Positions 26,428 through 35,482 of a stretch of 64,000 bases of DNA are shown in pieces. The stretch lies in contig CAWUJH010000006.1 of the NCBI GenBank assembly GCA_963922875.1, forward strand, positions 186,001 through 250,000. Reading direction: 5' to 3'. Under the pieces are notes generated by a model. The model did not search any database. It had not been told where the DNA came from and saw nothing but the letters and a program-made list of their open reading frames with translations. Position 1 is the stretch's first letter. The number at the start of each line of letters is the position of its first letter. The translations under genes and the position numbers were made by a program. Origin of the DNA: Ketobacter sp963922875 (lineage in GTDB: Bacteria; Pseudomonadota; Gammaproteobacteria; Pseudomonadales; Ketobacteraceae).

Positions 26428-27345
26428 TTATGGCGATGGTAAAAAGTTAAGTTTTACACATTCCGAGTCTGCATTATCAGCGGTCTCAGCCACTAACTCC
26501 CACCATGAAGGCCAACCCTGATAATGGTCGGTTGCCTTCAGTAATTTAAAATGGGCATTGGTTTGAGAGTCACCTTGGTTCTGAGCCTCACTAAAAGCTT
26601 CAATCCAGGACCATAAAACTTCTTTATCCTGTTCACCGGCGATATGAAATTGTTGAATAGAATCCGCTAGGGGCGGTTGCTCAATGGGGTCCATGGAGCC
26701 CATTAGTGGCGAATAGCCGTGATGGCTTAACCATTGGTTAAGCTGGAGATTGCCCGCCAGGGTGACCAAGCCGCAGGTGTTCGGTAGCTCGGGTGCCAGT
26801 AGGGTTGCCAAGGTGGCTCCACCACTATAGCCAATCAAGGTGAGGCTGCTGTCAGCAGGGATCAGCAGATCAATGGCTTTCGACATGCTCTCGACGGTTG
26901 GTTTGCTGTAGCGAAATAGAGTCCACTGCAAGGGCGTGCATTGGCTATCAGCGGTATGAAAATAGCAGGGGCGACCGATCACCAGGGCAGGGTCGGGATC
27001 AGCCATAGCCATGTTTAACAGTAATGAGTCCTGCGGGGTTGGGTCTTCCGACGGGCGTCCCGAGGCAGTCACGGCCTGGCCGTCGCCATGAATATAAATG
27101 TGCCAGTGTTTGGCCTGAGGAGCGTCAAGGGCAGCCTGATTGAAAAATATTCTGTGACGAAAAGGATCGCCGGTGACTATCTTTGAACTGCCAGTTTCGA
27201 ATTTAGAAGCGGTGACAGTGGAGTCCTCGCTCATGGGGGTATGGGAGCAGGCACTCACAAGCAGTGACAACACAAAAAACCCAACACTGAGAATTAACCG
27301 AACATTTGTGTAAGCCGTGTCTTTTTTGTTTGTTTTTATAGTCAT
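26428..27345 (-). CDS. Lipoprotein with alpha/beta-hydrolase fold, 305 aa
   Basis: A signal peptide with lipobox (LVSA/C) is followed by a domain with a strand HWHIYIHGDG, a nucleophile elbow GYSGG (Ser in LTLIGYSGGA) and a late DHYQGW that could carry the catalytic His. This is an alpha/beta-hydrolase arrangement. The substrate is unknown. It is transcribed towards the caspase gene, with a 39-base gap, so the three minus-strand genes from here to 23391 are probably one operon. It is divergent from tagF, only 36 bases away. Confidence 0.78.
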   Translation of the reverse strand: MTIKTNKKDTAYTNVRLILSVGFFVLSLLVSACSHTPMSEDSTVTASKFETGSSKIVTGDPFRHRIFFNQAALDAPQAKHWHIYIHGDGQAVTASGRPSEDPTPQDSLLLNMAMADPDPALVIGRPCYFHTADSQCTPLQWTLFRYSKPTVESMSKAIDLLIPADSSLTLIGYSGGATLATLLAPELPNTCGLVTLAGNLQLNQWLSHHGYSPLMGSMDPIEQPPLADSIQQFHIAGEQDKEVLWSWIEAFSEAQNQGDSQTNAHFKLLKATDHYQGWPSWWELVAETADNADSECVKLNFLPSP

Positions 27346-27381
27346 TGATACTCACAGACGACAGGTAACGGAGCAGATACT

Positions 27382-28155
27382 ATGATGGATTTTCCTGGGA
27401 TACATGGCAAGCTCCCCAGCCATGGAGATTTTATCTCACGTAATGTATCTCAAACATTTGTTCGTACCTGGGAAGACTGGTTACAGCAGGGCATCACGGC
27501 GTCACAAGAATGTTTGGGCGAAGATTGGCTGAATATCTATCTAATTAGTCCTGTGTGGCGTTTTGTGTTAAGTCCGGGGGTGGTAGATCAACAGGTGTGG
27601 GCCGGAATAATGATCCCTTGTGTAGATAAAGTCGGGCGTTATTATCCATTGACCATGGTACAGTCCTGGTCCGCTTCAAAATTACCTACTAAATTACTGG
27701 TGGAAGAAAGCCAGTGGTTTGAAGCGCTGGAAGTACTGGCGCAATCAGCATTGCAGGATTCGTTAACCGCCGATTGGCTTGAAGAACAATTTCCTGGCCT
27801 GGCGCCAAAACAAATGCCGTTTTCACCGGAACCAGGCTGTTGGGAACCTGCAAAACCGGTTTCTACCCGCTGGCAAGATCCTGAGCAAAATCCGCTGCAG
27901 AGTTATCCCTTGTTGGTCCATAGTCTTTTACAACAGCGTTGGCCTTGCTACAGTTTATGGTGGAGTCAGGGTTCGGAGCGCGTAGATCCGGGATTAATGT
28001 TGACAGGCTACTTGCCTTCCCCGCAAAGCTTTACGGCCTTAATGGATGGAAATTGGAAAAAATGGGGCTGGAATGCACCATTTGGTGAAATACTACCATT
28101 GGCGATTGGGGCCAACTACTGCGACAATACCAACCAAAGAAATGAGAGTGAGTAA
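27382..28155 (+). CDS. tagF: TagF-domain protein (type VI secretion-associated), 257 aa
   Basis: The N-terminus (GIHGKLPSHGDFISRNV) and the segment ISPVWRFVLSPGVV plus PCVDKVGRYYPLTM are hallmarks of TagF (PF09867). In Pseudomonas, TagF is a post-translational repressor of the H1 type VI secretion system that acts on the Fha protein. It opens a three-gene plus-strand operon with a PP2C phosphatase (8-base gap) and a small membrane protein. No VipA/B, Hcp, VgrG or TssJ-M genes are in the window. An FHA-domain membrane protein at 36724 could be its partner here. Confidence 0.9.
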   Translation: MMDFPGIHGKLPSHGDFISRNVSQTFVRTWEDWLQQGITASQECLGEDWLNIYLISPVWRFVLSPGVVDQQVWAGIMIPCVDKVGRYYPLTMVQSWSASKLPTKLLVEESQWFEALEVLAQSALQDSLTADWLEEQFPGLAPKQMPFSPEPGCWEPAKPVSTRWQDPEQNPLQSYPLLVHSLLQQRWPCYSLWWSQGSERVDPGLMLTGYLPSPQSFTALMDGNWKKWGWNAPFGEILPLAIGANYCDNTNQRNESE

Positions 28156-28163
28156 AGTCCCAC

Positions 28164-28886
28164 ATGGTTCAGACTCCATGGGTGAGTAGTGCCGCCACTC
28201 ATTGCGGCGCGGTACGAAAAATTAATGAAGATGCCTACCTAAACCGGAGTCATGACGGGCTTTGGGTGGTGGCTGATGGCATGGGCGGTCATGAAGCGGG
28301 CGAAGTTGCCAGCCAAATGATAGCGACCTGCTTACGTGGTATTGAAGTCAATAGACCCTTAACCGACGTTGTGGATGCTGTAGAAGATTCTCTGCTTAAG
28401 GTTCATCAGGATATTCAAAACTATTCACGGAGTCATTGTGATGGCCGCACCATGGGTAGTACTGTGGTGGCATTTGTCGTGCAGAACAACATTGGTATTT
28501 GTTTGTGGGCGGGCGACTCCAGATTGTACCGCTATCGCGACGCAGAGCTTAGTGCAATTTCGGAAGATCATAGTCAAGTGAATGAAATGCTGGTTCGCGG
28601 TATGATTACTCCGGAAGAGGCTCTGCATCATCCAGCTTCTAATGTTATTACCCGAGCGGTTGGCGCCAGTGATGATCTTTATATCGATGTGTCCCTGGTA
28701 GAGCTCAAGAGCGGTGACATTTATTTATTGTGCAGTGATGGGCTTTACGGTGCCTTAAGCCACCAACAAATTCAATTCCATTTAGCCCATGATGATGTAT
28801 CCCAGGCCACTACAGGCTTGATAGATGACTCGCTCCGTGCTGGCGCACGGGACAATGTCACGGTCGTGGCGATTAAGGTTCAATGA
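28164..28886 (+). CDS. PP2C-family Ser/Thr phosphatase (PppA/Stp-like), 240 aa
   Basis: Metal-binding acidic motifs of the PPM/PP2C family are in place: NEDAYL near residue 23, VADGMGGHEAGE, WAGDSRLYRYRD, the CSDGLYG loop and the final ARDNVTVVAI. It would remove phosphate from Ser/Thr of proteins modified by the kinase at 22108. It follows tagF by eight bases, and its end overlaps the next start by four bases (ATGA). The arrangement matches pppA next to tagF in type VI clusters. Confidence 0.93.
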   Translation: MVQTPWVSSAATHCGAVRKINEDAYLNRSHDGLWVVADGMGGHEAGEVASQMIATCLRGIEVNRPLTDVVDAVEDSLLKVHQDIQNYSRSHCDGRTMGSTVVAFVVQNNIGICLWAGDSRLYRYRDAELSAISEDHSQVNEMLVRGMITPEEALHHPASNVITRAVGASDDLYIDVSLVELKSGDIYLLCSDGLYGALSHQQIQFHLAHDDVSQATTGLIDDSLRAGARDNVTVVAIKVQ

Positions 28887-29182
28887 TGCCTTCAGTTGAG
28901 GAAAAGCAGCTAGCGCAAGAGATAAGAGGTTTGGCTCGCCGCTACTGCGATGGTGAAATCACCAAAGGTGAATACCGACGTCAGCGTCGACACTTGTTGG
29001 AATCCTTAGGGGGCGCTGCGGAGCCAACATCTGAGCTTGATTCCAACGACGAAACTACCTTGCAACAATTCGACTCAGCAGGGCGCTTATGGCCTTTCTC
29101 CGGGTGGGCGGTATCCATAATGGCCATAGCGTCAGTGGTCCTGCTAGGGGTGATCGTGGCGATGATGGTGCGAAACTGGTAG
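28883..29182 (+). CDS. Small single-pass membrane protein with SHOCT-like N-terminus, 99 aa
   Basis: The first 40 residues form a helical, Arg-rich unit (RYCDGEITKGEYRRQRRHLLE) reminiscent of the SHOCT short C-terminal domain. An acidic linker follows, then one transmembrane helix near residues 75-95. It is coupled to the phosphatase gene by a four-base overlap, so it probably works with the kinase/phosphatase pair as a membrane anchor or substrate. No function is established. Confidence 0.75.
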   Translation: MMPSVEEKQLAQEIRGLARRYCDGEITKGEYRRQRRHLLESLGGAAEPTSELDSNDETTLQQFDSAGRLWPFSGWAVSIMAIASVVLLGVIVAMMVRNW

Positions 29183-29194
29183 ATGCTTTTACTC

Positions 29195-29665
29195 TTAGGC
29201 AACACTTGGGTGTTGAGCAATCCTTTCAATGTTGAGGTATTGTTTTCCCCACAGTTTGAGTGGTCTTGCTACCGGAAACCGATCGCTGTTCAAGACTCTA
29301 CCCAGGGGCTGTTCTCGAATACTTAAGCACCACATCCCATCGCCATGGAATTGAAATTTTATATGTTCATGGTCCCGCTTCACGGGGTGGTATACCCCAG
29401 AGCTGTAAGGTTGATGTAACTGAGCTTCATCAATTGTATTCAGTTCTTTATCCAGCAAGAAAATGTACAACACTTCCTGGTACAGAGTATTATCCCCGGA
29501 AATCAATAAATAACGCTGACCGAGTCGGTATTGGTCTAACAGACTTTGGCCTTTGATATGACGACCGGTGGGCTGGCCTTGTAAGAGTAGATGTAAGCGG
29601 TCTAGGCCATTACTCGGCGAGTGGGGAATTACAGAAAACACAGCAGTTTTATGGATTCTGGGCAT
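29195..29665 (-). CDS. Hypothetical protein, about 156 aa
   Basis: A minus-strand frame converges on the operon ending at 29182. The product has mixed alpha/beta character with aromatic, charged strands (YLLISGD, YIFLLDKEL, MWCLSIREQPL) and no signal peptide or membrane segment. Upstream GTG (29680) and ATG (29677) starts exist; no good ribosome site distinguishes them, and I used the ATG beginning MPRIHKT. I do not recognise the family. The length and composition favour a real gene. Confidence 0.55.
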   Translation of the reverse strand: MPRIHKTAVFSVIPHSPSNGLDRLHLLLQGQPTGRHIKGQSLLDQYRLGQRYLLISGDNTLYQEVLYIFLLDKELNTIDEAQLHQPYSSGVYHPVKRDHEHIKFQFHGDGMWCLSIREQPLGRVLNSDRFPVARPLKLWGKQYLNIERIAQHPSVA

Positions 29666-29801
29666 AATCAAGACCATCACGGGGAAGTGAGCAAACGGTT
29701 GATCTTTTGAGTTTAATTCAGTTCAAGGGTTTGGGTACGCCATTATTACCTTAATTTTTGTGTAAAATGCACATTATTGAATGGGTCAGGAGGAAAGAGC
29801 C

Positions 29802-30293
29802 GTGTTTGAATTATTGATTGTCCTGGTGTTGCTTTCTGTCGTTTTGGCCTTTGTGGCGGGGATTCTCTGGTATAAAGTTTGGTTAAAAACCAAACAAGAT
29901 AAGGTGACGGAACAGCTGCAGCGGGCGAATAGCGCCGAACAGGAACAAAAGCGGTTAGATTACTTGAATGAAAGTATTAATGTGATTGCTGCTGCGGTGT
30001 TGGATGAACAATGCCCACTCACAGAGGGCTGTATTCGAATCGCAGTACTGATGGACAACTTGTCTTTGGATTGCGAAGCCAAGCACCACTATTCAGTTTT
30101 ATTTGAAATCTACAATGCCACGCGCCATATCCCTACTCACAGCCAGTGGAAATCTTTGGATCGAGCAGAACAGCGTCGTTATCAGCAGGAAATGTTTGCC
30201 CTGGAAAAACAACACCACACCGAAGTTATGGAGCTGATGGAAAGTATTAAGCAGAACCCATTTGGTAAGGGCGTTGGAGCGACCCTCCATTGA
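29802..30293 (+). CDS. DUF2489-family single-pass membrane protein, 163 aa
   Basis: The GTG at 29802 is chosen because AGGAGG (29788-29793) stands eight bases before it; the upstream ATG at 29781 has none. Residues 1-22 form a transmembrane helix, followed by a charged helix and a C-terminal domain with conserved-looking LTEGCIRIAVLMD and H-Y-S-V-L-F-E-I-Y. This is the DUF2489 pattern of gammaproteobacteria. Function unknown. The stop overlaps the start of the DUF1289 gene, so the two are co-translated. Confidence 0.8.
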   Translation: MFELLIVLVLLSVVLAFVAGILWYKVWLKTKQDKVTEQLQRANSAEQEQKRLDYLNESINVIAAAVLDEQCPLTEGCIRIAVLMDNLSLDCEAKHHYSVLFEIYNATRHIPTHSQWKSLDRAEQRRYQQEMFALEKQHHTEVMELMESIKQNPFGKGVGATLH

Positions 30294-30505
30294 GCCGTCG
30301 TACACCCTTTATTACGGTTAGCGATCCGTTAAAGTCGCCCTGTATTCGCAATTGCTGTTTGAATGAGGACGATGTCTGTGTGGGCTGCGGCCGATCCCTC
30401 GATGAAATCCGGCAATGGGCGGCGGCTTCAGTTGAGCAGCGCAAGGAAATATTGGCAGAAGCCAAGCGCCGCCTGGAAAGCGATCCTCTAAAGAATCGCT
30501 GGTGA
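30290..30505 (+). CDS. DUF1289-family protein, 71 aa
   Basis: The sequence holds the four-cysteine signature of DUF1289 (SPCIRNCCLNEDDVCVGCGR), probably binding a metal, then a helix with the E-I-R-Q-W pattern. Small size and position behind DUF2489 are typical. The start is a TTG that overlaps the previous stop by four bases. Cytoplasmic; function unknown. Confidence 0.88.
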   Translation: MSRRTPFITVSDPLKSPCIRNCCLNEDDVCVGCGRSLDEIRQWAAASVEQRKEILAEAKRRLESDPLKNRW

Positions 30506-30519
30506 TAGCCTTTGCAGAG

Positions 30520-31137
30520 TTACAATATGCCGTCTTGATAAGCTTGTTTCAGCACCGTGCTGACAATGCTTTCCGCCCCTTTCTCTATGGAGGCGGGTTC
30601 CAGAGTGCGAGTGTTCACACTCCAGCTGAGTTTCTCGCTGGCAACGTCAAATAAATTGGTCTCCACAATGTATTCCAGGGTTTCAACATAATGGCCTGAT
30701 TCATGTTGGCCGCTGGAGCTATAGGTGTAATAAGTATCGATGTTGCGATACAAGCTATCCTCCAAGCCGATGTTATCATCCGGTTGATAGACTTTGTTCT
30801 TTTCAATGTCTCGTAAACTGCTCACCATCACCAAAGTGATGCCTAGCTTTTCAACCACTGGTTTAACCGCTTGCCGGTTCACTACCTTGGTTTCAGCCAG
30901 GTGATCGATGGAAGCGATAGCTTCAATTCCTTCTGCCTTCATGTGTTTAACAAACTCAAGTTCCACGAGCTCCCGTACCGTTTCCCTGGATGAAAGCACT
31001 ATGACCAATACTTTCTTATTCGCTGGAGGTTGATAGCCTGGCAGTGTCCAGGTTTCGTCTATCTTGGTGGAGGCGCATCCCGCAACCAGGAAGCTGCAGA
31101 AGAGGGTAATGAAGAGCGGCAATAGTCTTGCGATCAT
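30520..31137 (-). CDS. Lipoprotein of DUF4136-like type, 205 aa
   Basis: Signal peptide and lipobox (LVAG/C20) are clear, followed by S-T-K-I-D-E-T-W, a short proline-rich linker and an alternating alpha/beta domain (KKVLVIVLSSRETVRELVE). The C-terminal SIEKGAESIVSTVL helix resembles that of DUF4136/ABC-associated outer-membrane lipoproteins. Function unknown. It is monocistronic and divergent from the metallophosphoesterase gene. Confidence 0.75.
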   Translation of the reverse strand: MIARLLPLFITLFCSFLVAGCASTKIDETWTLPGYQPPANKKVLVIVLSSRETVRELVELEFVKHMKAEGIEAIASIDHLAETKVVNRQAVKPVVEKLGITLVMVSSLRDIEKNKVYQPDDNIGLEDSLYRNIDTYYTYSSSGQHESGHYVETLEYIVETNLFDVASEKLSWSVNTRTLEPASIEKGAESIVSTVLKQAYQDGIL

Positions 31138-31320
31138 GGGTGGGATCCATCCTTAAACCTTTAATTTTGTGGAATAGTAGAGTTAGGGCTGTGGTTTGTC
31201 GAGAGTTACAGGCAGCCTGGCGAGTACTACACGTTGATTATTGTCATAATCTGTTCATGAAATTGTCAAGCTATCGCCCAAAAGGCCACCTACTATTATG
31301 GCGGTGGAGGGAGACAAACC

Positions 31321-32124
31321 ATGACAGTAAACCACGTAAGATCCATTTTTATATCAGATATTCATCTCGGGACTTCCGACTGCAAGGCCCAGTATCTGCT
31401 GGATTTTTTGCAAAACCACCGCATGGAATATCTGTATCTGGTGGGTGATATTGTGGATTTATTGTATATGAAACGGCGCGTTTACTTTACTCCGCAGCAT
31501 GAAGCCGTAGTAGAAAAGGTGCTTGACCTGGCTCGGCAGGGCACCCGGGTGATTTATATTCCCGGTAATCACGATTCCTTAATGCGCCGCTTCTGTGGGC
31601 AGATTGTTGCCGGTGTAGAAGTACACCGTAATCGAGTGCATTACTGCGCCGATGGCCGCCGGTTTTTTGTGAGTCATGGCGACGAGTTTGATAGCGCCAT
31701 GCATGCGGGCATGTTTTGGCAGGTGGTGGGTGATTTTTCCCATGGTTTGCTATTGAAGTTGAATACGCTGTTGAACGGCGGTCGTCGAATTTTGAAATTG
31801 CCTTATTGGTCGCTCGCGGGATTTATAAAAAACCGGATCAGCAAAGCCAGTGAATTCATCCGCCGGTTTGAATTGATTGCCGCTCATCAAGCCAGAGAAC
31901 TTAAATACGATGGCTTTATCTGCGGGCATATTCATCAGAGTGGGCTGCGCCGCATCAACGGTGTGCTGTACTGCAATGATGGCGACTGGGTTGAGCATTG
32001 CACGGCACTTATGGAAACGCAAAGTGGTCAGTTTGAGCTGGTTCATTGGGCGGATCGTAAAACAGTGTTGATGCGGGAGAGTGAACTTGCGGATGACGCG
32101 GAAATTGTGCCGCAATTTAATTAA
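31321..32124 (+). CDS. Calcineurin-like metallophosphoesterase (LpxH-like, COG2908), 267 aa
   Basis: The two-metal phosphoesterase motifs are in order: SDIHLGT, VGDIVD, PGNHD, VSHGDEFD and CGHIHQSG. This set is characteristic of the LpxH/UDP-2,3-diacylglucosamine hydrolase group, and the length suits its larger branch. The true substrate may be a lipid A precursor or another phosphoester. The PAP2 phosphatase gene follows 42 bases later in the same direction, which supports a lipid role. Confidence 0.85.
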   Translation: MTVNHVRSIFISDIHLGTSDCKAQYLLDFLQNHRMEYLYLVGDIVDLLYMKRRVYFTPQHEAVVEKVLDLARQGTRVIYIPGNHDSLMRRFCGQIVAGVEVHRNRVHYCADGRRFFVSHGDEFDSAMHAGMFWQVVGDFSHGLLLKLNTLLNGGRRILKLPYWSLAGFIKNRISKASEFIRRFELIAAHQARELKYDGFICGHIHQSGLRRINGVLYCNDGDWVEHCTALMETQSGQFELVHWADRKTVLMRESELADDAEIVPQFN

Positions 32125-32166
32125 ACGGGCATCAGATAAATCGATCTGACTTACAGGTGAAACTCA

Positions 32167-32715
32167 ATGATAAACTCAGTGCTGAATATTAAACAAAAGG
32201 CCGGCCAGAAAGATGTTGAGTGGTCATTCCGGTTGAACCGCTGGTCCAAGGAAAACTCAGCCTTAGTGTTTTTTCGTACCATTAGCCGTTTGGGTGATGG
32301 TGTCTTGTGGTACAGCTTGATGCTGGTTTTTCCTGTTCTATATGGTGCGGAAGGTTTTGTGGTTACCGCCATCATGTTGTTAATGGCCAGTTGGGGGGTG
32401 TGGCTGTATCGTGCCATTAAGAAACGTTCCATGCGGCCCAGGCCTTTCCGCCGGTTTGCTCATATCAAGCAGGGCGCTCGCGCTTTGGATGAATTCAGTT
32501 TTCCATCGGGACATACCATGCACGCCGTTGCCTTTACGATTGTGCTGGGGGCGTTTATCCCATGGTTGTTATTGTTGCTGATTCCCTTTACGTTATTAAC
32601 CGGGCTGGCGCGGGTGGTGCTCGGATTGCATTATCCTAGTGATGTGGTGTTTGGTGCCAGCTTGGGTGCGATCAACGGCGTTCTATTTTTGAACTTGTTA
32701 ACTGTTTTTCTCTAA
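32167..32715 (+). CDS. PAP2-family membrane phosphatase, 182 aa
   Basis: All three PAP2 phosphatase motifs are visible: KKRSMRPRP, PSGHT and the final R-x5-HYPSD, separated by five or six hydrophobic helices. It probably removes phosphate from undecaprenyl pyrophosphate, phosphatidic acid or a similar lipid at the inner membrane. It is the second gene after the metallophosphoesterase. Confidence 0.9.
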   Translation: MINSVLNIKQKAGQKDVEWSFRLNRWSKENSALVFFRTISRLGDGVLWYSLMLVFPVLYGAEGFVVTAIMLLMASWGVWLYRAIKKRSMRPRPFRRFAHIKQGARALDEFSFPSGHTMHAVAFTIVLGAFIPWLLLLLIPFTLLTGLARVVLGLHYPSDVVFGASLGAINGVLFLNLLTVFL

Positions 32716-32736
32716 CAAATTTCACATTAACTAATG

Positions 32737-33012
32737 TTACTTGCCCACTTCTTTTGCGATTTCTTCTTTAAATCCCAGCAGAATTTTGCGCAGACTATCG
32801 GTGCGTTTTAGATCTTCATTCTGTTCGTAAACCTGGGTGCTATGCAGTGCTATTTGTGCTAATAACTGGCCAAATTGAAACGGTTCACCACCTAAACCAC
32901 TACTGATAGACACTCGTTGCTTGCCGTTTATATCCCAAACTCTCAGTAATTCGTGGGCTTCAGGGGTTTGAACTTCAGGAGGGATAGGCAAGGATTTCGA
33001 GTTGTCAGTCAT
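32737..33012 (-). CDS. DUF5076-family protein, 91 aa
   Basis: The product starts with a polar tail and has the W-x-x-x-GKQRVSI and FGQLLAQIALH pattern I associate with DUF5076, small cytoplasmic proteins of unknown function. It lies 52 bases from the VWA gene in the same direction and may be read from that transcript. Confidence 0.75.
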   Translation of the reverse strand: MTDNSKSLPIPPEVQTPEAHELLRVWDINGKQRVSISSGLGGEPFQFGQLLAQIALHSTQVYEQNEDLKRTDSLRKILLGFKEEIAKEVGK

Positions 33013-33064
33013 GAGTTACACCGTCTTATTTCTGGATTTATAAGGGCAGTGTAAAGCATATCGC

Positions 33065-34417
33065 TTAGTGATTGTATCTTAAAAGGCCACTAATAAAACG
33101 CTCTAACTGCTGTAAATTGTGACATGCCACAGTCTGGCTGCAATAGGCCTGGTAGCGCAACATTTCCGAATCACCACTGCCCCAACGGCGCTTATCTTCG
33201 GGATTGAGCCATAGCACCTGGCCTGCGCGGCCATGAATATCCTGCAGCAAATTACACTTTGGATCACTGAAATTGTTGCGGCCATCACCTAATATAATCA
33301 CCGTGGTGCGATGATCTAAAGTATTCAAATGCTGCTGATGAAAGCTCGTTAGCGTTTGTCCGTAATCGGTGCTGCCTTGTCCTGCTTGCTGCAATGTTTG
33401 TTGCATGGCTTGCGGAAGTGGCAAGCGTTCAAACCATTCCGTGACTTCCACCAAATCGCTGGAAAAGGCAAACGCCCGCACTTGGCTGAGTACATCGTTA
33501 AGACAATACAAAAACATCAACAGGAAGCCGGCATAGGGTCGCACCGAACCGCTCACATCACAAATTACCCACAATCGTGGGCGCTCAATCTTTTTTTGAC
33601 GCCAGTGAGTTTGCAGTATGACGCCATCATAGGCCATGTTGTTGCGTAAGGTTTTTTGAATATCAAGCTGGCCATACTGTGGTACCTTGCGGCGTCTTGA
33701 ATGGGCTGCCGCCAGCTTTTTCGCCAACTTACGCACCAGGTTCATGGCCTCATCCTGGGCCGGAAGCTGATCAATTCGGGTTTCCATTAATACCGCTTCC
33801 CGCAGTTGGCGATGAATGCCTTTGGTGCTGGTGAGGAACTGGCGGTCCACGTAGGACTTTATGTCTTGTTGCAGATCGGCCTTGGCTTGGGTCAAGGCGC
33901 GAGCCAGGGACTCTTGTTGGGAACTGCCATTTTGATTGAGTCTGATTTCCTGATCCAGTCCACCCATTCCCAGGGATATCATCATCTTGTGGCCAAACAG
34001 ACCACGCTGGCTAATGCTTTTCATTTGTGAAAGTTGGCTGGCCTTAGCCGCCTGCGCCAGCTTTAGCTCCAGTTCAGCACCGGTTGAATTTAATAATAAC
34101 TGGCCCAACTCTGACTGGGGTAGCAATGTCTGTGTGGGCTTACGACCAAATGCCTTCCAAAGAGTCTTGGGTTCTGCTTTATCAGTGCGTGCTGGCCGTG
34201 AATCCGGTACCTGAAAAAATTGATCGAAACACTGATCAAACAACACTTGGTCGGGGAGAGTTTTCACCAGACAGCAGCTGAGAGCCAATTTTAGCATTGC
34301 ACGATCGTTGTAGCCCACCAGGGGAATGGCGCGCATAGCATCCAGTGTTTCCGCCGTGGATACGCGCATACCTTGCTGGCGTAGAGACTGAATAAACTCA
34401 ACCATGACTTTATCCAT
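33065..34417 (-). CDS. VWA-domain CoxE-like protein, 450 aa
   Basis: The N-terminal half is helical (FIQSLRQQGMRVSTAETLDAM), the usual CoxE/COG3552 opening. The C-terminal half is a von Willebrand A domain whose metal site reads CDVSGSV (D-x-S-x-S), with later T and D positions (STDYG, LGDGRNN). Members work with MoxR ATPases as chaperones for metal-cofactor insertion or complex assembly. The MoxR gene lies 18 bases upstream in the same operon. Confidence 0.9.
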   Translation of the reverse strand: MDKVMVEFIQSLRQQGMRVSTAETLDAMRAIPLVGYNDRAMLKLALSCCLVKTLPDQVLFDQCFDQFFQVPDSRPARTDKAEPKTLWKAFGRKPTQTLLPQSELGQLLLNSTGAELELKLAQAAKASQLSQMKSISQRGLFGHKMMISLGMGGLDQEIRLNQNGSSQQESLARALTQAKADLQQDIKSYVDRQFLTSTKGIHRQLREAVLMETRIDQLPAQDEAMNLVRKLAKKLAAAHSRRRKVPQYGQLDIQKTLRNNMAYDGVILQTHWRQKKIERPRLWVICDVSGSVRPYAGFLLMFLYCLNDVLSQVRAFAFSSDLVEVTEWFERLPLPQAMQQTLQQAGQGSTDYGQTLTSFHQQHLNTLDHRTTVIILGDGRNNFSDPKCNLLQDIHGRAGQVLWLNPEDKRRWGSGDSEMLRYQAYCSQTVACHNLQQLERFISGLLRYNH

Positions 34418-34435
34418 TACCGGCGCAAACCTCTG

Positions 34436-35359
34436 TTAGTTTTTGTGCTGATCGAGAGCTTTAAACAAAGGCATCAACTGATCCTCCACCTGATGAATAT
34501 CTTCCTGATGTTTTAACAGCACGTTGAGGGTGGCTAAGGTGGTTTCCGGAGTTAGTTCGTCAGTTTGCAGCAGCAGTAAAGTTCGCGCCCAATCCAGCGT
34601 TTCGCTAATGGCGGGCTGTTTTTTTAGATCAAACTGGCGCAGTTCATGGACGAACTTCACCAACTGTTGTCGCAGTTGCGCTTTGATACCCGGAACTCGA
34701 TGTTCTATGATGGCGCTTTCCAACTCAATCGTCGGGAAGGGCAAATACAGGTGCAAACAGCGACGCTTTAAGGCGTCACTCAACTCGCGATTATTGTTGC
34801 TGGTGAGCAATACCAAGGGTTTATGCAAGGCGGTCATGGTGCCAATTTCCGGTACCGAAATTTGAAAATCCGCCAGCAACTCCAGCAGCAGAGATTCGAA
34901 TTCATGATCGGCTTTATCAATTTCGTCGATCAGTAACACGCAGGGTTGTTCGGTTTGCAACGCAGCTAATAACGGCCGTGGCTCCAGAAAATCAGGAGAA
35001 TAGAAAATATCTTTCACTTTGTGGAGATGGCTCAGTGTTTGCTCAAAGTTTTCGCCACTGCCCAGTAATTCATTGAGCTTATCTTTTAGAATTTGGGTAT
35101 ACAGGAGTTGTTTTCCGTATTTCCATTCATACAATGCTTTAGCTTCATCCAGGCCTTCATAGCATTGCAGGCGAATCATCGAGCGCTTTAGAACAGCGGC
35201 CATGGCTTTTGCCAGTTCTGTTTTGCCAACGCCTGGGGGCCCTTCCACCAAGATGGGCTTCTCAAGTTTGAGCGCCAGATACAGGGTCATGGCGGTGGCT
35301 TCGTTACAAATATAGTGCTGTTGGGCCAAACCTGATTGAATGAGGGCGGGGTTATCCAT
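34436..35359 (-). CDS. MoxR-family AAA+ ATPase, 307 aa
   Basis: Walker A (GPPGVGKTE), Walker B (LLIDEIDKAD), sensor 1 (LTSNNNRELSDALKRRC) and the arginine finger region are all present, with the length of MoxR/CoxD-type ATPases. It is first in a MoxR-VWA operon; such pairs remodel client proteins. The ATG at 35359 is used; an in-frame TTG lies five codons upstream. Client unknown: no oxidase or dehydrogenase is adjacent, but a protease and FHA gene diverge from it. Confidence 0.92.
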   Translation of the reverse strand: MDNPALIQSGLAQQHYICNEATAMTLYLALKLEKPILVEGPPGVGKTELAKAMAAVLKRSMIRLQCYEGLDEAKALYEWKYGKQLLYTQILKDKLNELLGSGENFEQTLSHLHKVKDIFYSPDFLEPRPLLAALQTEQPCVLLIDEIDKADHEFESLLLELLADFQISVPEIGTMTALHKPLVLLTSNNNRELSDALKRRCLHLYLPFPTIELESAIIEHRVPGIKAQLRQQLVKFVHELRQFDLKKQPAISETLDWARTLLLLQTDELTPETTLATLNVLLKHQEDIHQVEDQLMPLFKALDQHKN

Positions 35360-35482
35360 AGGGTTTATAATCAATTTAAGTCGTTGCGGAGATGGCTCAC
35401 CATAGCATATTTCCCATGAACCTCAACTTGTGCCATCCCTATGCATGGGTCACAATGTTAACAAAATCGCAGGAGACGAGAT

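Noticed and set aside
22108..29182. A type VI secretion gene cluster
   Set aside because: Only accessory regulators (kinase, phosphatase, TagF) are present; no sheath, tube, baseplate or membrane-complex genes were found in the window.
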